Below, piece after piece: positions 1 through 12,111 of a stretch of DNA of 58,956 nucleotides. How positions within the stretch are numbered: position 1 is the first letter of the stretch; the number at the start of each line of letters is the position of its first letter. The position numbers and the translations under genes were made by a program. Source of the DNA: Gnetum montanum (lineage: Eukaryota; Streptophyta; Gnetopsida; Gnetales; Gnetaceae); NCBI GenBank assembly GCA_015680685.1, contig MNCI01018161.1, positions 50,911 to 109,866 on the forward strand. The letters run 5' to 3'. The notes under the pieces were generated by a model. It had not been told where the DNA came from. It did not search any database and was given only the letters and a program-made list of their open reading frames with translations.

Positions 1-1265
1 TAGTCATGAATTGATAATAACGCTTCCATCGCTGACATTTGTATCAGCTAAAAATTTGATTTTGAGCCAAGGAAAATATGCTTTAAAACTTAAACGAAAC
101 ACAGCATTTTGCTTGAGGTATTGCCATTAATTCGGCTACGAAAAGAGGGTAAAAAAGTCAAAAACGATTCCCAATTGCAATGTCATCATCCCTTGAATTT
201 CAAAACATTCAATTTAGCAACATGGGTAGCTACTACATCCTCTTGATTTTCATTTCTATTCCAACTTCATGGTTAGTTAATTGTTGTAGAATTCTTCACG
301 AGAAAGAACTTAATCCTCCTTGAACGTTTTCAGTTCATTAAGATTTTGTACCTCACCATTTGCAAATAAGTCCACCTGCTCCATGAAATGGCCAAAATGT
401 GCCAACATAAACATTCCTATGGCCTATTAGAATAAATTATACTAACATAAATTATTCAAGAAAATTGCACCAGTCTTATATCTTGATTCTCAAATTTGAT
501 ACCTGAATGAAGATCTAAATTACCAACACTAAAATATGAAAAGAAAGATGTAGTAGCATGGTATATTATTACTTTACAATTAAATGCTACCAATAAATAA
601 ATGTAATGCCAATAAATAAATGCAATGTTAAATTCCAAAGACATGTTGTAGGATATTATGTACCCATGAAATGATTTAGAGACATGCTTGATCTCAACAA
701 CTTGCTTACTACATGAGCCAAAGGTGTTAAGAGTGGAGCAAGGATAAAGTGTGAATGTTCCTGTAGAGAATCATGCATACATAAAACTTCTCTTTAATAA
801 TTTTAAGGTACTCCCATTGACATGGAGAGTGTGATAGTAGGGTTTGTTTGCTTGGCTGAGAAAGGATCTTTTCTCATGATAAGAACTTTCTTAGACTTGA
901 TAGGAGGTTCTTTTGAATCTAATGAGGTAGCTGTATTTGGTGGCCTCTTCTCACTTAATGCTACTAATGTAATTATTCAGTTCATTTAACTTTTTTAACT
1001 AAATTCATGTAATTTTTTTCAACTTGCCTTTTTTAGTTCTTATGATATAGCAAATATTCACCTTTCTTCTATCAAATATTACTACCTTGACATTTGTACG
1101 TTGTGTGAGCTTTGATGCTCCATGTCTAGAAGTATAGGGAAATGTAAATAGATCTTAATTCTTGAAACCAAAAGTAATGATTTTGCATTTATAAATTTGT
1201 AAACACTCTATAGTTAGGTTACCTAAATTCTGGTGAAGAAAATAATGAAAATAAAAAAGAATTTA
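1..1265. other. AT-rich intergenic flank, nothing recognised
   Basis: I see no coding region, RNA gene or transposon terminus here. The stretch is AT-rich and every frame is broken by frequent stops. The few open stretches of about 60 codons show no family motif. Confidence 0.5.
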
Positions 1266-2145
1266 GCCTTGTAACCTAGTTGAATGAGACTAGGTTGTGC
1301 CACATCATGGCCTAGCCATGTAGACTGGGCCATGCCTACCTACTAAGGGCTATGTAGCCCTTGGAGTGGTCTCCCTCCAACCATGCACCCTCTCCTTAAG
1401 CCTCTCATGCCCTACCATGGCACCAATGCTAGCCACAGTAGAACATTGTAATTGTAGTGTGATTCCTCATTGTCTACCTTTACACTTGTGGCTATGTCAC
1501 CTACTACATGGTGCCATCCATTGTACTATCATTGTGCATTACTTTTGCTTGATAGTTACTAGCTGCTAGCACTACTATTCATCTACAAGCTACTAGCATG
1601 TGGCTACATCGCTATTCACCATTATCACCATGCATCGATTGCTCTCCCTATTGCCGCACTCCTTACAACATACTATAGTCTACATTGCACAATGTAGAAA
1701 TCCTTGCCAATAACTACCATTCACAAGTGTCGCCATTCACCACACCATTTCCATTGTTCATTGTGCCATTGTTACTAGTGCACATGCTTGCATGTTACAT
1801 AAAAAATAAGAAAATAAAAAATATTTTCTTAGGTTCTAAGCCTAATGATATGACTAGTAGCCACTGTGGCTAGTTGTGGTGTTGGTTGGTAGCATTAGCC
1901 TATCACATGGTTGCATGGCAGGCTTAGGCAACAACACTACCTTCCACTTGTAGTAGTGGCACTCCACAGGCCATAGCACCCTTGCTGCTGGCCCTACTGC
2001 TTCCAACCACGTCACCATCTATAACACACTATTTATAGCTTCATCTCGTATTGTTGCTAGACCATCTCACTACCACTGCACTACACTATACTACCACACA
2101 TACCTGCTTCTTTGTTGCCCTTGCTCAATGGTCATGTAATAGTTT
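1266..2145. other. Low-complexity flank left of the Copia insertion
   Basis: C/T-rich DNA made of short words such as CTACTAGC, CATGG and CACTAC, with no sustained reading frame. Similar vocabulary resumes at 43120, right of the Copia 3' LTR. The two stretches are therefore probably the halves of the original target DNA. Confidence 0.45.
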
Positions 2146-3141
2146 TGTTAACCTTTTGGTATGTTAAAACCTTAAGAAAAATGGAGAATATGGAATCTTT
2201 ATTGTGGATAATGTATTTGCAAGACTTTAACAAGAACTCTACAATAAGATTTAAGAACTCAAAGAAACAAGATTTATAATGAGAAGACAAAGTAAAGACT
2301 ACATGGACCAAGATGAGAATATGGATAAGCATGGATGAAAATGAAGGCTAAAAACCAAATGAAGATGCTCCAAGGGCTAGGAATAAGAGAGATTGATGGG
2401 AGAAAGTCTTAGAAGACAAAGCTCAAAAATTGAGGAGACATTTCTCAAAAATAGTAGATATCTCTATTCCAAAGAAGATATCTCCCTAGAGATGTCCCAT
2501 AGAAGATGTCTCATTGTCCAATGAAACATCTCTCCTAAATTGAGGTCAATCTCTGGTAGACATTCCAACATTGAGGGAGACATTAATACTAGCCTTTTGG
2601 TAGTCGTTGCATGAATTATAAGGAGTTTTTCAAAACTCTGAAGCTATAAAAGGATACCAAAATCTTGGGAATTGTGTAAGAACTATTTACATCAGATCAA
2701 TCATTGTCTTATCTATGATATTGCATTCTTGTTCTTCATTGTAACATTATTTACTTGGTTGTATGTTGTATTGAGCTTCAATGACAAGGACTTGTAAATA
2801 TAGTTATATTATTTTCTTGTGTCTTTTTTTTTCTTGTAGCCACATGGGATTATTGTGCTTCTTGTTGTGAGGAATTCACATTGAGCTTGTTGGAACATTG
2901 TAGGGTTGAGTGGTTTCATAGTGACAAAATGCTCCGATGCAAATCTCGGAGCTTGTATAGGATGTGGTACCTATCAAACCACATTTTTTGAAAACCATAG
3001 TCTAGAGGTATGCATAGATTCTACCCTTCGAGTGTGGAAGTACTGAAGTTGGAAAACCATGTAAAATTTGGTGTTTTTTGTGACATGTGCAATTTCAATT
3101 ATGGAATTTATTCAACCCCCCTTCGAAGTTCTTGATCCACA
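2146..3141 (+). repeat. 5' LTR of Copia element E
   Basis: Begins TGTTAACC, ends TGATCCACA and is followed by the primer site. Long stretches match 42144-43119, for example the block around AACCTTAAGAAAAATGGAGA and the block GTTGTATTGAGCTTCAATG. A TATA-like TATAAAAG lies at 2645-2652. The other LTR lacks this box and about 145 surrounding bases. Confidence 0.85.
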
Positions 3142-3143
3142 AG

Positions 3144-3156
3144 TGGTATTGAATCT
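3144..3156 (+). other. Primer-binding site of element E (Met-tRNA type)
   Basis: TGGTATTGAATCT starts two bases after the LTR end. It is a decayed form of TGGTATCAGAGC, the common plant primer site complementary to initiator tRNA-Met. Position and partial match support the call. Confidence 0.7.
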
Positions 3157-3158
3157 TG

Positions 3159-3901
3159 TTAATCTCATGTAGATAACTCAACATGAACATGAAAGGAGTA
3201 ATGAATATTAGACTTAACTAGACAAATAGACTAATATGCTTCATCAATTACTATATTCAATCTATCAGGTACATCAGTAAAGGTAAGTATTTTATTCCCT
3301 CTTCTACATTTAGTTTGATAGGTAATAGAAAAGGCCATATAGCCTTTAGAAGAGATCATAACTGCAAGTTTGGTAATATCTATGACAATTTGGATCGTGA
3401 AAGTTTACATAATTATAGGATTTATCATAAAAAGGATGAAAACTCCTTTAAAGAGAGGTATGGATTTCTTTGTAATGAAATTATTTCATTATAAAGTTTA
3501 TGCTTTAAAATGATAGATATCTTACGTGGTAAAGAAATAAAGATTATAGCTCTAATTGATGAATGTTATTATCTTAAGAAAGAAAACATAGCCCTAATTA
3601 TTGAGATTCAAAGACTAACCAAGGTTATTGAGTAGATCAATAAGAAATATTTAGAAAAGCTCAAAGATCAAGAGTAAAAGGATAAATGCTTTAAGGGCTC
3701 TACAAAAGAAAGTTGCTCTAGATTTGGTAATATATAAAAAATTAGGACATTAAATTGTTTCTATTAGGGAAACTTTGAACATGTTCAAACATATTGCTAT
3801 CCTAAGATAAAACACTACACTTGATCTATGCAAAATTATCCTAAACAAGATATTTTGTCGATTTGGAAGCAAAAAGAGAGGAAGCCTAAATAGAACATGA
3901 T
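3159..3901 (+). pseudogene. Copia gag remnant with degraded zinc knuckle (element E)
   Basis: Remnant of the nucleocapsid/gag part of element E. A Leu/Ile/Glu-rich coiled-coil-like stretch (about 3545-3680) precedes a CCHC knuckle at 3756-3797. The spacing C-x2-(C)-x4-H-x4-C is kept, but the second cysteine position is now a TAG stop. Other stops and frameshifts occur upstream. The reading runs to 3901, where Tat element A begins, and continues at 20583. A coiled coil followed by a zinc knuckle is usual for Copia gag. It is not translatable as it stands. Confidence 0.7.
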
Positions 3902-5346
3902 AGTGACATCTGAAAACGTTGGTGGCTGGAACACCAAGAGATCACTAGGCATACAACCTAACCTCGAATCCATGTGAGGGCCATGCTGGAGAGAATGGAA
4001 ATGGGATGCCCTAAATGGTCTTGTCGATTAGACATGGACTTACGTGGTGTTAAAATGACCATGTGTGAGAAGAGTTCATACTACATTACACGGGGGCATT
4101 GGGTCTGGGAAAGCTAGAGCATAGTAGGGTTTCTCAACCTAAGAACAGTGATGTAAATGTGTAAATATGTATGAAAGGTGAGAAAATACAAGTGTTACAC
4201 TAAATGCCAGAGAAAAATGCTCGAGAAATGCAACAGAGTTTGAGAATAGTAGTACATTGCCCGAAAAGAGGGAGCATAGCTAATTCACAAAGGTATACAC
4301 AATGTACAATAGGTGCAATTGGAGTACAATCATAGCCTTGGTGGTGTTAGGCTATGAGGTCTAGTGCTCACTATGATGAACTATGCCTACCGGATTGGTA
4401 GCCACGGTGTACTGTGCGATGTTGTATAGGGCTGCAATGTACCGTGCGGTGCAGCTATGCCTCTCTGTTGGTGTAGTGTGCTCTAGGTCTCATTTGCCTA
4501 CAGAGCTAAGTGCCAAGATGCCAAAGTGCCAAATTCCAAATGGAAGTGCCAACTACCTCACTGGTGAGAAATGAATGCGAAACCTCCTCTCTTCCTCACC
4601 TTCAAAAGAGGGTAGAGGGGTATTTATAGGGCTAGTGTTAGCCCAAAATGAGGATTGGGTGCCACATGGTAGTGTGGTGGGTGGGACCATGCTCGTTCCA
4701 TGTTACATGTGGAACATGGCACATTCGATGCAATGCTAGACAAGGTGCTATGCTATAGTAGATGTGGTGCTATGCTACGTAGTGCGACAAGGTGCTACGC
4801 TATGCTATGGTATGCAGTGTAATAGGGTGCAATGCTACACAGTAGAAAAGGGTGATACACTACACTACACTACGTAGTGTAATAGGGTGCTATGCTATGC
4901 TATGCATGGTTGCTACACTATAGTAGACATGGGTGCTACACTTTAGTAGACATGGTTCTATCTAGGTTGAGAAATGGTTGCTATGCTGTAGTAGATATGG
5001 TGCTATGCTACGCAGTGTGATAGGGTGCTCTACTGTGCTATGCTATGCAGCATAATAGGGTGCTACACTATGCTATGCTACGTAGCATAATAGGGTGCTA
5101 TGCTATGCTATGCTACAAAATGCAACAGGATGCTACATTACATAATGCAATAGGGTGCTATGCTATGTAGTGTAACATTTGTACAGAAAGTGCCATTGTT
5201 TTGACACTTAGAAAAATTATGCAAATCTAGCAGTTGGAGCCGACTATACCCAACACTTTTAAAAAATTTGGGCAAAGTCCCATCATTTTGACACTTAGAC
5301 AAATTTGTAGTCATGATGCCAAGACCTAAAATTTTTTGGTATTTTA
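3902..5346 (-). repeat. 3' LTR of Tat element A
   Basis: Aligns over its length with 19115-20582 and, more distantly, with the LTRs of B and C. The minus-strand TATA box is TATAAATA (complement of 4621-4628). Upstream of it in element orientation (about 4738-5175) lies an array of short palindromic modules. The internal flank, read on the minus strand, has a purine stretch (AATAAAGAGGG) in the polypurine-tract position. Confidence 0.85.
4738..5175 (-). repeat. U3 tandem array of TGCTACGTAGCA-type palindromes (element A, 3' LTR)
   Basis: About a dozen degenerate units of roughly 30 bases combine GTGCTATGCTATGCTACG, a palindromic core such as CTACGTAG, and AATAGG. The array lies just upstream of the minus-strand TATA box and recurs in the partner LTR at 19935-20412. 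It may be an enhancer-like module array, which is inference. Confidence 0.7.
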
Positions 5347-6480
5347 ATGGACCCTCTTTATTAATGTCTAGAGGAGTGGCCTTAGAGAGGTTGACAAAGA
5401 ATTACAAATCACCACAGTAGAAATGCTACCAACATCACTTGTTAGCACAAGATCAGATGTCATTTTACCATGCTCAAGAGTGATATGGGAATAAGGTTAT
5501 GCTAAGGGATAAGGGGTATAGGCAGTACTAGGGAGATGAAACTTAAATAGTGGAAATAAAATGCTAATAGTGGATTATGATGTAAGATGCAAATTCAGCA
5601 TAGTTGACAGTGACCATGACATAAAGTGACTTACCCTCAAAAACATTGACCTCTCATCAGAATGCTTATGAGAGTGCCATCAATCTAAGGCCGAGCTAGT
5701 TGCAAAGCTACAACGTTGTCAATTTTCTTGGGGATGTGCTTTTTTCCCCTTTTATTTTTTTGTGGTGAACCTTCTTTGGGTTTGGCTTCCTACTGAATGT
5801 TAGCTACAAGTTGGCCATCGAGAAGATGGGCTTTATTTCTTAGGGAAGATTTGTGTTACATCCACCTAGGCTTTGACCAAGCAATAAAGGCTCCCCACAT
5901 GATGAGTTTTTTTACATCGACCCTGGGTTCTATAAGTGATGTGAAGAGAATGCCATGTGCATTATAGTGTGTATGCATTTGAGGGATGTATAATCATGAG
6001 TATGTGGGAGATGAGAGGATATTAAGATAAAGGAGTGCATGTGCATAGGTTGTAATAAGGATGAGGGGGGAGGTGCACTCTTAAGTGGCTTAACTAGTCT
6101 AATCATGCACATCAGAATAATGTGGTGACTTTATGCTATGATGAGATGCATTTATGCATGACCACCTTTGAGGCTTTGTCCTACAAATAAAAATCTAAGA
6201 AGAAAAGAAAACCACAAAACATGAAATACAAGTGCAAATGTCAAATGTGAAGATGTTGCAAGTGCTAGATGTGAATATGCTACAAATGTGTCAAATTCTA
6301 TGCTAGTTGCAAGTGCTCAGGAAGTTGGTGAAAGTGCCAGGGTGATGATGCTTTGAGTCCTCTAAAGGTTGCACTAATGGAAAGTGCTCCAAAAGATCAC
6401 CAGAATGGTGGGAGGCAATGATGCTATGAGTGCCACCAAGGCTGCACTAATGGCAAGTGCTTCAAAAGATCAACAACATG
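5347..6480 (-). other. 3' noncoding region of Tat element A
   Basis: Noncoding DNA between the A 3' LTR and the spacer repeats. Blocks match C (about 51701-52620) and B (about 22226-22400), for example the words around GCTTTGTCCTACAAA. No coding frame is recognised. It is a family-specific 3' region. Confidence 0.6.
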
Positions 6481-6549
6481 ACAGTTTAAAGTCCTGGTAG
6501 ACTATGAATTTAGTTTAAAGTCCTGGCAGATCATGATATGCTAGTTTAC
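6481..6549 (-). repeat. CTAGTTTAA spacer repeats, left part (element A)
   Basis: Two to three copies of a degenerate unit containing CTAGTTTAAAGTCCTGGTAGAC. Insertion of element F cuts the array at 6549, and it resumes at 16595. Equivalent arrays are at 23030-23490 in B and 53150-53465 in C. Confidence 0.7.
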
Positions 6550-6579
6550 TGATGAGACGTGATATGCACAAGTCGTAAT

Positions 6580-6645
6580 ATCGTGTACGCGATATCGCTG
6601 CCGCCGCGATATCTCATTCTCTGCGATATCGCGTACGTGATATCA
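6580..6645 (+). promoter_or_regulatory. GATATC-GTAC-GATATC palindrome block upstream of the TATA box (5' LTR)
   Basis: Nested palindromes of the form GATATCGCGTACGTGATATC occur immediately 5' of the TATA box of the LTR. Each half is self-complementary, so cruciforms or dimeric protein sites are possible. A role as an enhancer is inferred from position only. Confidence 0.6.
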
Positions 6646-6662
6646 TGGTCCACTGCCAAATC

Positions 6663-6670
6663 TATAAATA
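6663..6670 (+). promoter_or_regulatory. TATA box of element F 5' LTR
   Basis: TATAAATA follows the palindrome block and is conserved in the 3' LTR at 15750-15757. It probably directs transcription of F. Confidence 0.7.
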
Positions 6671-7508
6671 AAAGGCAGCACTTCCCTCATTGGTAATCAG
6701 AGGGTAGATGTAGCAAAGCTCTGGCAGATTGATCACCCCAGAGATAGAATATTTTCCATGTGCCCGTAGTAGGAGTCCCCCAAGTGAACGGTTCTTTATT
6801 CGAGCAGCTTTGTACCTGAATGCAAGTTGTATATGGAAATAAAGATCAGCTTTGTGGATAAACCTTGCAGTACATGGATAGGTTTATTTAATGTTATTTA
6901 TTACTTTCCTAGTAACGCGGCATGAGTACAACTTGGTTATGAGCATTGACGAATGTGTATGGCTAGCCAAGGAATCGGCTACTCATCATGATTAGATTCT
7001 CTTACCCTTATCTCCTAGAACATGGGACAAGTATGACTTGATTACGAGCATCTACGAATGTGTACGACTAGTCAAGCAATCGGCTGCTTGTCACACTTAG
7101 GCTAGTTAGGTGCCTCTGTATGACGACTTCAAGCACGTGCGTTACGTGTGGTAATCCCGGTAACGATTAGCGTTTGGTAGCCATAGTTGCATAGTTCAGG
7201 GTGTGTATGGAAAGTGGGAAGGGATGCTGATGCTATGACTTAGTGCTGTAGTTAGAGTTAGTTTTAGTCTCTTAACCCTTCACCCCTTAGCATAGGAGAT
7301 AAACCAGAAAAGACCAAAAAAATCATATACCTCGGACTTACTTAACCATACACCATGACAACAACAAGTAAGTCTAGAAAGACAATGATTAATTAACCCC
7401 AAGTGTTCCTTGTGGCGTTTAGGCATTTAGTCTGTGGAGTTCGACCGGATCGCGTGTGCTACGCTCGTTTCGTATGGTTGTGTGTAGGGGTACCTCGCCA
7501 CTCATCAT

Positions 7509-7526
7509 TGGCGCCATTGTCGAGGA
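7509..7526 (+). other. Primer-binding site of element F (tRNA-Asp type)
   Basis: TGGCGCCATTGTCGAGGA begins two bases after the LTR end and matches the complement of the plant tRNA-Asp 3' end (TGGCGCCGTTGCCGGGGA) except at three positions. Asp priming is typical of Athila-type elements. Confidence 0.82.
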
Positions 7527-7648
7527 CTAAGTGTTTGTATGCCAATTAGAACATTAGGAATTCTTTCACATCATTGTGAGCCTTAACGAACCTTTGGGTT
7601 AATTAGGTAAATAAGAACATATATAACGGTGAATATCACACCAATAAA

Positions 7649-9657
7649 ATGGCTTCTTCTCATAAGGTTAACTCAGCTAGGGATAACACAAAAGACAGTC
7701 AGGACATACACATAACCTAAACCAGCCAAGTCCTAAACAATATAAGATAGTTTATACTCATCTCGATGAGTATATTCCTGATTACACTTTTATCCTCCAT
7801 CAGGATGAACAGTTGCGCTGGAGAGATTTATTTGGTAACATAGTTTTACCACAAGATCGAGCTGTTCCGAACATGCTCTTCCATGCCTTAGCACAGATTG
7901 GCATGTAGGACTTATTTGCTGAATATGTTGCTGGAGAATATGATATAAGGGATTATCATCCCACCGCCTTGCAATGTATGAGGGACGAAAGGCAGGAGAA
8001 CCAACACTCATTGTTGAAGGGCAAGGTCCCCCATGTCCTTAGTGAAATAGGAGACGAGGAACCCCTCACAATGGATTTCTTAGGAAATGATGTTCCTCCT
8101 CCTCACAATGGTGAAGAGGTTAGGCATCAGAGCCTTCAATCAACTGTACATGCTATGGGCTCTGATCCCCATGAACACCAACTGTTCACAGTAGGGACAA
8201 CCACTCACACTAAGGATGGACACTTTGATCGTCACAACGATCGGGGATGAAGTAGCTAAAGAGAAGGTAAGAAACATCGCCATGGTGATGGATCCCCTTC
8301 CTCTTCTCCTTCATCTCACCATTGACACTCTCCTTCCACATCTGGGTGCAACCATCATGAGCACAACGGAGAGGGTAAAAGTAAGGAAGATGAAAGACCT
8401 TAATAGGAAGGTCGGGAGTTAGGACAAGGGCAAGGACGTAGGGAGAGTAGGAAATCACCACGAAGACATCACAGACATCATGACAGGGATGATCATGAAG
8501 AACCCCTACTCGCAACCCAAAGCATGCTAGACATCACAGAGGCAGTTAGGATCCCCACAAGGCACTTAAAAGACAGCAAGATCAAGCGTCTGGACATAAA
8601 TAATATCCAATGTTTTGAAGGTGGATACAACGCTAATCCTCAACATCATTTATAGGTACTCCATGATGCATATGCCTTGCAAAATATAGATAATGAGTGG
8701 CAGAAGCTTAAGTTCTTCCCAACGACACTCACCAAAGAAGCAGAGAGCTGGTACTAGTTCTTAGAATCAGAAACCATCAAGAGGTGGAGTACGATGCTTG
8801 AACTGTTCAACAACAAATATCAAATGTACTCCAGAGTATCCAAATTGCGTAAGTAGATCCAAGGCTAGAAACAAGGTGCTTATGAACCCTTGGATGCTGC
8901 CATGGCCCGTTACTATACACTCCTACATCTTTGCCTGGGCCATGAGTATGCTAAGTAGGATCAACTTCGCCACATCGTGGATGGGCTAAGAAATGAAACA
9001 AGAAGAACTCTTGGGACTTATGACCAAGGGAGACTTTCCCAACTAAGAGCCCATGATGTTGAAATTTTGTTGGAACAAGTAGTGGAAGAAGAGGGTAAGC
9101 TACGTAAGAGGGAAAGTGTAGAAGAATACAACTGCGATCCCTCCCTTCGCAAGAAGGGAGTGAAATTCTACGATGAGGAGGATGAGTCACCACTCAAAGA
9201 GTTGGTGAATCAAAAAACCTTACTGATCCAAAAGTTAACAACCAAGGTATTGGCTAAGGTAGACCAAATGTGGGATTCCTTAGACTCAAGAATAAAAATA
9301 GTCTTAAAAATCGTAGAAGAGTCTAAGGTAGAACAAGGTAGCAACAAAGGCAAAACCAAGTGGAGAAACTTAAGCCCTGCACATAACAAGGGTAAGGGAA
9401 AAGTTCCTATCTCCGATGAGGCTATGAATTCTGATTCAGACGATGATGATGGATGTGAGATCTGCTACTATGACCATCCTAAGGGATGTTGCCGAATTAT
9501 CTCACATCTGCAGGAGTCTAGGGTGTATGCATTAAATCCAATACTTAATCAATGGCAAACACCCCAAAGGTTACCTTATCCACAAGGCAATCCAAGGCAG
9601 TTCCACCAACCCTTAACACATTACCCAAGTGGAATGCCTCCACAGCCTAATGGATAG
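7649..9657 (+). pseudogene. Gag of element F (Athila-type, with stops)
   Basis: Capsid/nucleocapsid gene remnant. An ATG at 7649 starts a short frame, and the main Gag reading follows from about 7770. The segment 8580-9000 reads as a Retrotrans_gag domain (conserved FEGG, then WQKLKFFP, then AESWY at positions usual for the family). The C-terminal part is open from 8977 to 9657, ending in a basic and acidic stretch with a Cys/His-containing patch around 9455-9490 (CEICYYDHPKGCC). Most in-frame stops are TAG, near 7903, 8654, 8754, 8853, 8866 and 8957. At least one frameshift separates the 8.0-8.4 kb segment from the rest. It is not functional as is. Confidence 0.8.
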
Positions 9658-10138
9658 CATCAGCAGTGGCAATACCCACAGTCATGGGGGATGCCACCGC
9701 CAACATATTAATACCCTTACCGGCAGCCCGATCCTTACGATTATTATGTGCAGCAGCCAGTTTCTCTGGGTGACTCTATGGGCCACATAAAACCTCCATG
9801 TTACTACCAAGTTCAGGAATATTTTTGGATTTCTTCTCCTTCGGGAAACACCACATACCCACGATATCCTCCAAATCCATCCACATCTCTTGCACATGTG
9901 GCTGCACCACCAACCGCTCCAATAAAGCCTAGAGTAAATACCACTCAACTGCGACAACCTAACACTGCAAGGGCTCCCAAGCCTTCAATATCAGTTGGTC
10001 CTAACAATCGTTCACCAAAAAGACCCTTCCTTAGGACCAACAATCCAACCAAGCCTTCACCATCACAAGCAGTTGAACATCATAACGTCCCCATACCCAA
10101 TACGATTTCAGGAAATCCCCAGCAGCAAAATCACATCT
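9658..10138 (+). pseudogene. Pro-rich linker after Gag (element F)
   Basis: Continuation of the gag-pol reading with Pro, Gln, Tyr and Asn-rich low-complexity protein. It is open from 9748 to 10140, with stops at 9655 and 9709. Athila Gag proteins commonly have such a linker between nucleocapsid and protease. No catalytic motif is present. Confidence 0.6.
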
Positions 10139-10139
10139 G

Positions 10140-10702
10140 ATGCATATAGTTATGTTAACACATAGAGTAACTGACTGGATCAAGGTTGGTCACCTTCCAA
10201 AGAAACTATCAGATCTGGGAGTCCCGTTAGTTTACCTCCAAGTTGCTGGGAATGAACCCCATAAGGTTCTTCTCGATTCAGGTTCCAAGGTCAACTTAAT
10301 CTCACAAAAACTGTATAAAACCTAGAACCTACCTCCACTCAAGAAGAGCAACATTCTCCTAGAGCTGGCTGACCAATCCATCACTATTCCTCTAGGACAG
10401 ATTGAAGACATTGTTACTATTGTTGATGGATGGTCATATCTAGCCGATTTCCTAGTGATCGAAATAAACAATGACAAAGGGGATTTCCCAATTATCATGG
10501 GAAGGGCATGGCTAAATACAATCGATGCATGCTTCGAAATTCGTAACCTTTCCCTAGAAATATCCAAGACAAATACGTTTGGAAAAATTGAGAGAAAAAG
10601 AGTCTCATGCATTGCATATAGCGACATGGGGTGTCATTACATGCAGAAATCATTGGTAATGCGAAGTTTAACATTGCCTGCATGCGATCGGTGTGCATAG
10701 CA
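10140..10702 (+). pseudogene. Retropepsin of element F
   Basis: Aspartic protease that would process Gag-Pol. The active-site motif VLLDSGSKVNLIS is encoded near 10265-10305, and the C-terminal signature PIIMGRAWL near 10488-10515. These are the two hallmark motifs of Ty3-type retropepsins. A TAG at about 10323 splits them, and the reading ends at a TAG near 10698. The residues themselves look catalytically sound, and only the stop codons break it. It sits between the Pro-rich Gag end and RT, as usual. Confidence 0.82.
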
Positions 10703-10763
10703 CATTGATATACAAAAGTGCCTATATGCAATAGACAGACAACAAGAAAACACCTAGTGGCTG

Positions 10764-12111
10764 ATGGCTGATAAAGATAACAACCCAACTACCTACATGG
10801 AACTAGCTAAGGGAATAACTAGTGCTGACCTTGAAAGCGCAGACATATTAGAGCAAGTCTGTTGCCAACTTCCAGCCTTTAACTCTGAAAATATGAATTG
10901 GGGAAAGTTGGAGATTCCTGAGGAGTTTAAACAAGAGCCCGTAGAGCTAAAACCGTTACCCACCGGTCTGGAATACATGACCCTCAAAAATAGAAAACTG
11001 GTAATCATCAACGCAAAGCTCGTGCCCATGCAAAAAGAAAGTTTGCTAAGGGTGATAAATAAGTGGTCAACTACCTTTGCTTGGTCATACCATGAACCAA
11101 CCAGAATAGATCCATAGATATGCTAGCATAGGATTTATATAGACCCCTCTATGAAACCTCGCAAGCAACCCCAGAGGTGATTGAACCCAAAACTAAAACA
11201 AATAGTGAAAGAGGAACTAGAGCAACTTCTCAAAGCAGGGTTCATTTACCCTATTGCTGATAGGGAATGGGTTAGTCCTCTTGTCATCGTACCGAAAAAG
11301 GAAGGTAAATAGAGGGTATGTATAGATTTCAGGCTATTAAATATGGCAACATTCAAAGACCACTTCCCACTTCCATTTGTGGACCAAGTCTTAGATACTA
11401 TAGCAGGGCATCGCTATTATAGCTTCCTGGATGGATATAGTGGGTACAACCAAATACAAATTGCGCTAGAAGACTAAGCCAAAACAACGTTCACCAGTCC
11501 TTGGGGAATGTTCGCATATAAACAAATTCCTTTTGGCTTATGCAATGCACCTACCATGCTCCAACGCTTAGTTCTAAGCATTTTTCAATAGCAAATAGGT
11601 AATGGAGTAGAAGTCTTCATGGACGACTTCTCCACCTATGGAACAAGCTTTGATCAAGCCCTCAACCGGTTAGAGCAAGTATTGAAACGATGTGTTGAAA
11701 CTAACCTCAAGCTCAACTGGTAGAAGAACCATTTGATGGTTCAAGAGGACATCGTGTTGGGGTACAAAATTTCACAATCAGGAATTGAGGTCAATCCCAA
11801 AAAAATTAAAGTCATCCAAGGAATCACCCGACAACCAGAAACTGTTAAATATGTTAGGTCATTCCTTAGACACACTAGCTACTATAGGAGGTTTATTGCG
11901 AACTTTTCCAAAGTTGCCAAACCGTTGGTAGAATTAACAAAAAAAGATGCACCATTCGAATGGACCAAGGAATGTGAACAAGCATTCCAAGCTCTCAAAC
12001 AGAGGCTTGTGGAAACTCCCATTCTACAAGCACCTGACTGGTCCAGAATGTTCCATATCATGACCAATGCATCCAATTATGCTTTAGGAGCTATACTAAC
12101 ACAACTAGATG
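10764..12111 (+). pseudogene. Reverse transcriptase of element F (truncated by N gap)
   Basis: Ty3-type RT. The N-terminal connector (VELKPLPTGLEY, about 10938-10975) is typical of Athila Pol. The fingers motif WVSPLVIVPKK is near 11269-11302, the SFLDGYSGYNQI motif near 11422-11460, and the catalytic box FMDDFS near 11617-11634, with both aspartates kept. The RT connection region (YYRRFIANFSKVAKPL) and the start of RNase H (NASNYALGAIL) follow, then the N gap. In-frame stops are at about 11116, 11166, 11309, 11476, 11588 and 11721, mostly TAG. FMDDFS rather than YVDDI sets F apart from elements A, B and C. Confidence 0.88.

Larger units (their letters stand above)
6550..7507 (+). repeat. 5' LTR of element F
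   Basis: 958 bases, TGATGAG...CTCATCA. It has a palindromic GATATC block at 6580-6645, TATAAATA at 6663-6670 and AATAAAG near 6838. It is 31 bases shorter than the 3' LTR, mainly because it has one palindromic repeat unit fewer. Confidence 0.92.

Noticed and set aside
7509-7526. tRNA gene fragment
   Set aside because: Only the 3'-end complement is present, immediately after an LTR. It is a primer-binding site.
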